In this document: positions 58,141 through 64,000 of the stretch, piece by piece | Layout: each line of letters starts with the position of its first letter | Position numbering within the stretch: position 1 is the stretch's first letter | Notes under the pieces: model-generated | What the model saw: the letters and a program-made list of their open reading frames with translations, nothing else | The model's database searches: none | Told to the model about the DNA's origin: nothing | Program-made: the position numbers and the translations under genes | NCBI RefSeq assembly: GCF_900457465.1 | Contig: NZ_UAUU01000008.1 | Span: 186,001 to 250,000 of the forward strand | Length of the DNA: 64,000 bases | Source of the DNA: Sphingobacterium multivorum | GTDB lineage: Bacteria > Bacteroidota > Bacteroidia > Sphingobacteriales > Sphingobacteriaceae | Reading direction: 5' to 3'

Positions 58141-59430
58141 ATGAGTATTAAAAAGCAAACAAAATTATGTATGGTCTTCTTGTTGGCAACTTTGCTGGCG
58201 TCCTGTTCGAAGATCGAAAAGATGATGGAGCAACCGCTCCCGAAAGAGGAGGCCAAAAAGGCAAATGGCAATAATGCAGTTTCCGCGACAGGCGATGTTG
58301 TTGGCCAGATTACTGTGGGATACCAGGGCTGGTTTTCCTGCGCTGGCGACAATTCTCCCATGGGAACACATTGGTGGCACTGGACTGAGGCCTGGCAACA
58401 GACGCCGTCCCAGGGTAATTTCCATATTCCTTCTTGGCCCGACAACAGTGAATACCAAAAAAAATACAACAGCAATTTACCGGCGTTGGGCAATGGTTCA
58501 CCTGCGTCTTTGTTTTCTTCATTTGACGATCAGACAGTCAATGTCCAGGTTAAATGGATGAAAGATTATGGTATCCACACGGCGGCATTGCAGCGATTTA
58601 ATCCCACAGGGATAGAAGGTCCCATTCGTAACGCCATTACGGCTAAAGTTAAAACTGCCGCCGAGCAACACGGTGTCAAATTTTATATCATGTATGATGT
58701 GTCGGCCTGGGTTAATATGCAGGCTGAGATAAAAAATGATTGGCTAAATCTAATGAAACAATATACTCAGTCTCCAGCCTATGCCAAACAGAATGGCAAG
58801 CCTGTGGTCGGTATTTGGGGATTTGGTTTTAATGACAACAACCACCCCTGGTCGGCGGCCGTCTGTCTGGATGTGATCCAGTGGTTTCGCGACCAAGGCT
58901 GTTATGTCATGGGCGGCACGCCAACACATTGGAGGCTGGCACAAGCAGGGGGAGATTCGAGGCAGGGCTACATCGACGTTTACAAAGCATTTGATATGTT
59001 GTCGCCTTGGATGGTAGGACGTATCGGAACCATTGCAGACGTGGATCATTATGCACAGCATATCCAAAATGCTGATCTACAGTTTTGTAATTTAAATAAC
59101 ATAGACTATCAGCCCTGTGTATTGCCGGGCTCACTGCAGGAGGGGCAAAGAAAACATGGTGATTTTATGTGGCGACAATTCTATAATCTGACTTCGCTCG
59201 GTGTCAAGAGTATGTATGTGTCTATGTTTGATGAGTACAACGAATCCAATCAGATCGCGAAGACTGCTGCAACCCAACAGGATGTTCCGGTTGGGCTGGG
59301 GATTAAATCCATGGATGAAGATGGGACTGCTTGTTCTTCGGATTACTATCTCCGGATCACAATGGACGGTGGAAAGATGCTAAAGGGACAGATACCGCTG
59401 AACCCAAATAGACCAACCTCCCCACAATAA
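58141..59430 (+). CDS. GH71/GH99-like lipoprotein
   Basis: The ATG at 58141 gives 429 residues with a lipobox at LLASCSK (Cys about 20); an upstream ATG at 58096 would extend it by 15 residues. The body is a TIM-barrel of the GH71/GH99-like type: VGYQGWFSCAGD, THWWHWTEAW, QVKWMKDYGIHTAALQRF, VKFYIMYDVSAW, KPVVGIWGFGF, KSMYVSMFDEYNE. The acidic residues in FDEYNE and MYDVS are candidate catalytic groups. Proteins of this type cleave alpha-mannans or glucans; the substrate is unclear. It stands alone with a terminator behind it. Confidence 0.8.
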   Translation: MSIKKQTKLCMVFLLATLLASCSKIEKMMEQPLPKEEAKKANGNNAVSATGDVVGQITVGYQGWFSCAGDNSPMGTHWWHWTEAWQQTPSQGNFHIPSWPDNSEYQKKYNSNLPALGNGSPASLFSSFDDQTVNVQVKWMKDYGIHTAALQRFNPTGIEGPIRNAITAKVKTAAEQHGVKFYIMYDVSAWVNMQAEIKNDWLNLMKQYTQSPAYAKQNGKPVVGIWGFGFNDNNHPWSAAVCLDVIQWFRDQGCYVMGGTPTHWRLAQAGGDSRQGYIDVYKAFDMLSPWMVGRIGTIADVDHYAQHIQNADLQFCNLNNIDYQPCVLPGSLQEGQRKHGDFMWRQFYNLTSLGVKSMYVSMFDEYNESNQIAKTAATQQDVPVGLGIKSMDEDGTACSSDYYLRITMDGGKMLKGQIPLNPNRPTSPQ

Positions 59431-59748
59431 GTCAACTTTTAACGAACACAATTGGTTTATATAGTTTAATAGTGCGGCCGAATCTTCGTTATGAAGATTC
59501 GGTTTTTTATAGGGTTTTATTATCCGATCAGAAAAGCATTTTTCATTTTCAATTCAGACTTTCTTTAGTAACTTTAATCTATGATGAACGTTGCGCTTAC
59601 CGTTTATAAAACTTCGCAGCATACGTTTTGTCTTGTACAGCGTTGGTCGGCAAGGTTGTCATGTACCATCCTTGGTCCTAGGTCCAAGGGTATTCATCGA
59701 CCTAAATTCAGACGATGTTGGGGTGGTTTCGTGTAGCTATAGATTGTC
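59431..59748. other. Intergenic region with terminator
   Basis: CCGAATCTTC (59478-59487) and GAAGATTCGG (59493-59502) form a perfect 10-bp stem with a 5-nt loop followed by T6: the terminator of the GH71/99-like gene. The rest of this 318-bp stretch shows only a 51-codon frame (59581-59736) of doubtful coding value. Confidence 0.75.
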
Positions 59749-60345
59749 ATGTTTCAAAAAAAAATAAAAAAAATGCTCTTTATAATTTTATTCATCGTGG
59801 CGGTAGTCGCAGCAGGTGTAGCCTATTATTTATTCACCAATGGTAATGTTAAAGTAGATATGGCCTTGAAGTCAGCTACGCTATATGATTTTAAAGTGAA
59901 GGGGTTGGATGGCTCGTCCATCGATTTTGCGCAGTTTAAAGGTAAAAAGATACTTGTTGTAAACACCGCTTCTAAATGTGTATTTACACCACAGTACGAG
60001 GGACTCGAACGCTTGTATAAAAGATTTAGTGATAAGTTGGTCATTGTAGGTTTTCCATCAAATGATTTTTTAGACCAAGAACCTGGTAAAGATGCCGAAA
60101 TAGCTGCTTTTTGTCAACGGAATTACGGCGTAACTTTTCCGATGGCAGCAAAGATTGATGTTAAAGGAAAGCGGCAAGCGCCTATTTATCAGTGGTTAAC
60201 AAATAGAAGCTTGAACGGCGTAGAAAGTTCTGCTGTCCTGTGGAATTTTCAGAAATATCTGATCGATGAAAACGGCAGGCTTATCAAGCATTTTCCTCCA
60301 AAAACAGATCCCGAAGATCCAGCAATTGTAGCGCTGATCGATTAG
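59749..60345 (+). CDS. Glutathione peroxidase-like thiol peroxidase, membrane-anchored
   Basis: A 198-residue protein with an N-terminal transmembrane helix (about residues 9-30) and a GPx domain. The peroxidatic Cys77 lies in VVNTASKCVFTPQYEGL; FPSNDFLDQEPG and LWNFQKYLIDENG (Trp/Asn of the tetrad) are typical. The second cysteine in FCQRNYG could be resolving, so thioredoxin rather than glutathione is the likely reductant. It would remove hydroperoxides at the outer face of the inner membrane. Single gene. Confidence 0.9.
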   Translation: MFQKKIKKMLFIILFIVAVVAAGVAYYLFTNGNVKVDMALKSATLYDFKVKGLDGSSIDFAQFKGKKILVVNTASKCVFTPQYEGLERLYKRFSDKLVIVGFPSNDFLDQEPGKDAEIAAFCQRNYGVTFPMAAKIDVKGKRQAPIYQWLTNRSLNGVESSAVLWNFQKYLIDENGRLIKHFPPKTDPEDPAIVALID

Positions 60346-60438
60346 TTAGACAGCGTTCATTCAACTTTCTTTAAACAGTTGAAAGTCGCGGTAATGGCTG
60401 GCTGCACAATGGGAGAAATTCTTTTTTAACTTATTTCT

Positions 60439-63127
60439 TCACCGCCACTTGCTTACCTGCAGTACTTTTTCATCCAGCTGCGCAGCCAATGATTTCACCC
60501 GCGCTTTTAAGATCAATTTTCTACCAGCAATTGTTCGGGTAAAAATTAATTCACAATTTCCCTTACATGTGCTCCCACTGGATTGCTAAAATATTCGGCG
60601 AATTCTTTTTTTGCGTGCCAGCAGTTCCGGAACAGCATGATAATCTTCCTGCTTGACAAAAAAAGCAAATTTATCTTTCCTGACAATCACATAACGCGGA
60701 TTATTGATCGGTGCAATAATCTCTTGTAATGCATGGATAAATATGGATTTGTCGAATGTTGTACCCCTTCTAAATGGCAATAAACGGCACCGGAGCGGTC
60801 AACTTTGCGTTTCCACGCCGCACTTCGTTTTGATCAGCCGTATGATATGTGCTTTTAACAAGCTATTTAAGAGCGCAGAACTCACTTGTTTCAGATTCTT
60901 TGGAAATATCGCGATATTTCAAATATAGTCTGAGTGACTTTGATCGTATTTCTTCCGAAAAGCCAGCATTCCTACTGCACTCAAGCTGGCGATGTAAATA
61001 TAAAAAATCTTTCAGGGCTTTGCATATTTTTTAATGCCCCTAAAAAATCCTTGAACGTTGTCAAGCCCCAAAACTTAGCCAGGCCAGCGCCCCACTGTCG
61101 CCAGTACATTTCTAATTGTTTTGTTGAGATACAACGATTTTACCCCGTTGATAATCTTGTTCTTCCGCAAAAGGTATCTTGATCTCCTCGACGAGATTCA
61201 TTCCTCTGGTAAGCGCATCATTCCACCGCTGCCTGAGGTTTACCCGATTGGCAGCAAATAGTAGCATTTTCCGCATTTTTCCGTGAAATTTCCCCAACGT
61301 TGTTTATGTTTTCAGGTAGATCAAAACGGCCTATACCATTTTCAATTTCAGGTTCTTGTCGCAAGCGAGACGCCGACAAAAACTTTTGAAACCGTCGTTT
61401 TAGTAATTTAAGGTCATCACCACCCGTTGCCGAGGTAGAGTCAGCACATACCAAATGCCAGATATTTGCCGTTTTATCCTTATTGCCCTGTTGCACTCTA
61501 ATAGCCCGACCGCGCATCTGATTGGAAAGTACAAATGAGCCGACAAAACTCGCTAAAATCAACGCATTGATTGCCGGAGCATCCCAGCCTTCACCTAGCA
61601 ATGATTTGGTCCCCAGTAGGACTTCAATTTCTCCAACCTGGAATAGCTGTGTGACAATGTGAACAATATCGTGTTTAAGACCCTCCGTCTGGTTTATTAA
61701 AAGGTAATTTGCATCAAAAGGAACAGGGCTCGTAGAGCTGTCAAATATACCATATCTAGCAGCAGTAGTTTGAAATGCTGAGTAAGCACTGGCCGGAATA
61801 ATGATCATGGATCCTGTAAGCACAGCGATTTTCTTATTATTCTTATTTTCCCGTCTTAATTTTTCGAAAATAGGGATGACACCTATTTTGTTCAATTCAA
61901 GCGTATTGTGGTCGGTGTTTACATAGAATTCTTTTCGGATGAAATCCGAGAGGACGACCAGCCGAAGGTCTTTCCCCAATTTTTCATATTCAAAATCCAC
62001 AATCGCGGTAATAGCGTCCATTTTACTGATACTGGATGTTAAATATTGTCGGACACGGCTATTTTGGGAAAAGTTTACCTGTTTTCTTTCCATGGCACCG
62101 TGTCGTTGTAATTTATTTTCCAGCGCGCTTCGATGTTCTGCAAATGCATTGAAATGCACCTTTTCCTGATGTAGGTAAAATTCAAGTAGAATTTCGAGCC
62201 ATTCATAATCCAGGTGAGGTATTTTAAAATCTTTGCCACCGATGATTTCCATATGGAGCTCGGGAATTGGGATTTGGTTGGCATGGAGAAAAATTAAGCA
62301 TGCCGAGTAATATTTCAAGTTATTATAGACCCAGTCGAGATCATCCATCGGGTTTAGCCATATCGGATGATTTTGGATCCCCTGAAGTACGATTTCGTCC
62401 GTGCCTAATTCCTTAAATAGCTTAAGCATACTATCCCTGTAATCGGCAATAAACTGTCTTTCCTTTTCGCTGGGATTGGTGAAATAGATATAATCCTGAT
62501 GCGGACATAGATCACCTTCAATGACAAGTTCGGGGACCGAAATTTCCGCATCTATGGGGCCGTTGAGGTCCATATAGCGCTGCCATTCTGTTGGAGAGAC
62601 ATCGTAAGGGGAGTCGCTGTTAGGCCAACGATCGTCGGGTTCAGCTTTTTCTTGATATTAATTAATGTATGGCACCACTCATTTTTAAGATGGTGTGCTT
62701 CGTCGACGACAATTGTACCAATTTTTTGGGATTTCAATCCTTTTAGGATAAGGTTAAGGTTTGAATCTGCTCCGTTTGGATCTTGATCACTGCAGGCAGC
62801 ATGCATTCCCTGATAGGTCGCTACAGTGATAAATTTAGGATTTCGGATATCCCTAGAGATCCAGTCAGGCACGGTGTCCGATTGAAGAAAAAGTTCGCAA
62901 AACCGTTGTATCCATTGGTTACGGATTGCACGTGTCGGTGAGAGAATTAGCGTTGGTTTATTGATGCGTATAGCAACTTCAAGCCCCAGGACCGTCTTAC
63001 CTGAGCCGGGAGGCGCCACCACATGTAAATGACCATCTTTAAGATGCTCCTGTAATTCCTCAAGTACCCGCAATTGGTACTTACGCCATGGATATTTGAA
63101 TTTAATTGCTTTAGGGTACTCAGTCAA
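60439..63127 (-). pseudogene. DEAD/DEAH-box helicase, heavily frameshifted
   Basis: The N-terminus has motif I APPGSGKT (residues 38-45), motif II DEAH (142-145) and LTATP. The first break is a missing base in G4 at 62608-62611; restoring it gives TATPPYDVSPTEWQRYMD. The second frame holds the C-terminal helicase core with LLGTKSLLGEGWDAPAINALI and QMRGRAIRVQ. From about 61270 the frame breaks repeatedly (extra T in 61267-61270, others near 61125, 60900, 60800, 60750, 60600, 60540); pieces such as LLFAANRVNLRQRWNDALTR, HALQEIIAPINNPRYVIVRK and RKLILKARVKSLAAQLDEKV still read correctly to a TGA at 60439. Nearly 900 residues when intact. A superfamily 2 DNA or RNA helicase. Confidence 0.75.
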
Positions 63128-63589
63128 TAGATTCGGATAATTTAAAATTTACACCATATTGCAGCGCAATATACCAATTTAGTTGCAAATACGATTTGCC
63201 GGAAAGGCTTGTGAAATTAACTCTATTGACCTCGAATGTAAGCGACTCACCTCTTGTACCCGAACAGTGCTATGTCCGTGCTTGATCTGTACAGCCTCCA
63301 AAAATAGGCTAGTTTTAAGCTCTGAATTTTAGCAAGATGTTCGTTAAAAGTGAATAATAGACGGGGGGATTTTGGCACCGTTTTTATCTGCTGTTAGGCT
63401 TATTGGAAGGCATAATAATTACTATTCGCCGAGATTGACTTTATATTCGTGTATCAGTCCCAGAAAATAACTTGATATCTTTGTAAGCTTACTTGAAGGA
63501 GTTGTCAATGCATAAACAAAACGTTATCTCGGTTATATTATTCATAAAACCAAGAAATCAGCAACAGCAATTATAAAATACGAAGTAAT
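63128..63589. other. Intergenic region before the last gene
   Basis: 462 bp without a gene that I can support. A TATCTTTG at 63476-63483 fits the -7 consensus and may drive the membrane protein gene that starts at 63590, but no good -33 box is seen. Confidence 0.45.
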
Positions 63590-64000
63590 ATGGGAAAAAT
63601 TATATTCAGATTTTGGTTGGTTAATGTATTGATAAGTGTCGCGCTATTTGTACTGTACCGACTTGTTATCGCAGAGACGGATACGGCTGCTACGGGATTT
63701 CTCGAGACAATCATCGTTATTCTGGATATTATTGTCAATTTGGGTTTTTCAACAATTTATCTTTTCGCGGTGATTTTATGTTCCTTACTATTTTTTCTAA
63801 ATCATATCGAAAAAATTCGCCGTAATAAAGCATTATCGTTTTTGACATTTTCGGGAATACCGGCTGTTTGCCTGATCTTACTGATCATTTATATTTTGGT
63901 TGGATTTTATAGATATCATATGGTTCTTGACCCGTTAAAAATGCTGCTTCTGTTCTCCGTTATTTATCTAGCCAGCACCATCTTAGAATTTATCCTGTTC
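63590..64000 (+). CDS. Hypothetical membrane protein (cut by window edge)
   Basis: The frame from the ATG at 63590 is open to the end of the window (137 codons). It encodes at least four transmembrane helices (about residues 5-23, 40-66, 82-104 and 116-136) joined by short loops. I do not recognise the family, and the C-terminus is missing. Confidence 0.6.
   Translation, partial: MGKIIFRFWLVNVLISVALFVLYRLVIAETDTAATGFLETIIVILDIIVNLGFSTIYLFAVILCSLLFFLNHIEKIRRNKALSFLTFSGIPAVCLILLIIYILVGFYRYHMVLDPLKMLLLFSVIYLASTILEFILF

Noticed and set aside
59581..59736. 51-codon frame before the glutathione peroxidase gene
   Set aside because: Cys/Arg-rich sequence with no family resemblance and no ribosome binding site; not supported.

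Overview
The window looks like chromosomal DNA of a Bacteroidota member close to Sphingobacterium or Pedobacter (Sphingobacteriaceae). The grounds are the low-to-moderate GC content, TAnnTTTG-type promoters, a SusC/SusD pair behind an ECF sigma factor and FecR, many signal peptides and lipoproteins typical of the phylum, and Bacteroidota-specific families (DUF3667, DUF1801/YdeI, zinc-dependent phospholipase C-like). No rRNA, tRNA or CRISPR array was seen.

Layout. 1-2.9 kb: a BtuB-like TonB-dependent receptor cut by the window edge and a phospholipase C-like protein. 3-5.7 kb: a glycosyltransferase, an FKBP prolyl isomerase and an aldo/keto reductase, each with frameshifts. 5.7-9.0 kb: a housekeeping run on the minus strand (kdsB, deoxynucleoside kinase, trpS, mazG). 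9.2-11.7 kb: three uncharacterised genes and an SDR. 11.7-17.6 kb: a sulfatase; an ArsR/SRPBCC/YdeI operon with a readable promoter and two operator-like palindromes; a membrane protein; a tract of about 22 GCAA repeats; and a secreted carboxylesterase. 17.8-23.2 kb: a tight seven-gene operon (FAD oxidoreductase, methyltransferase, type III polyketide synthase, FabZ-like dehydratase, FabF-like ketosynthase, acyl carrier protein, phosphopantetheinyl transferase). This is the most interesting locus: it looks like a self-contained phenolic-lipid or alkylpyrone/quinone pathway. 23.2-29.5 kb: hydrolases, a serine beta-lactamase-like protein, an AraC regulator, a methyltransferase and a DUF1801 protein. 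29.8-40.6 kb: a polysaccharide utilisation locus (ECF sigma, FecR, SusC, SusD, beta-helix/DNRLRE lipoprotein). A complete 1349-bp IS4-family element with a 9-bp target duplication has landed 23 bp before the susC start. 40.9-45.9 kb: a VWA/AAA+ pair, a DUF3667 protein, and a MarR operon with a 17-bp palindromic operator over its promoter. 46.1-51.4 kb: a tandem GH43 protein, an MGH1-like glycosidase and an AraC regulator. 51.6-57.7 kb: small membrane proteins, an epimerase remnant, a heterodimeric ABC exporter whose canonical half carries a 5-bp duplication in Walker A, and an SMP-30-like protein. 58.1-64 kb: a GH71/GH99-like lipoprotein, a glutathione peroxidase, a DEAD/DEAH helicase riddled with frameshifts, and a membrane protein cut by the window edge.

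At least a dozen otherwise intact genes carry single-base frameshifts, mostly in runs of 4-6 A or G. That pattern suggests uncorrected long-read assembly errors more than real decay, so 'broken' calls here should be read with that caution. The 5-bp duplication in the ABC transporter and the epimerase remnant do not fit this explanation and may be real.
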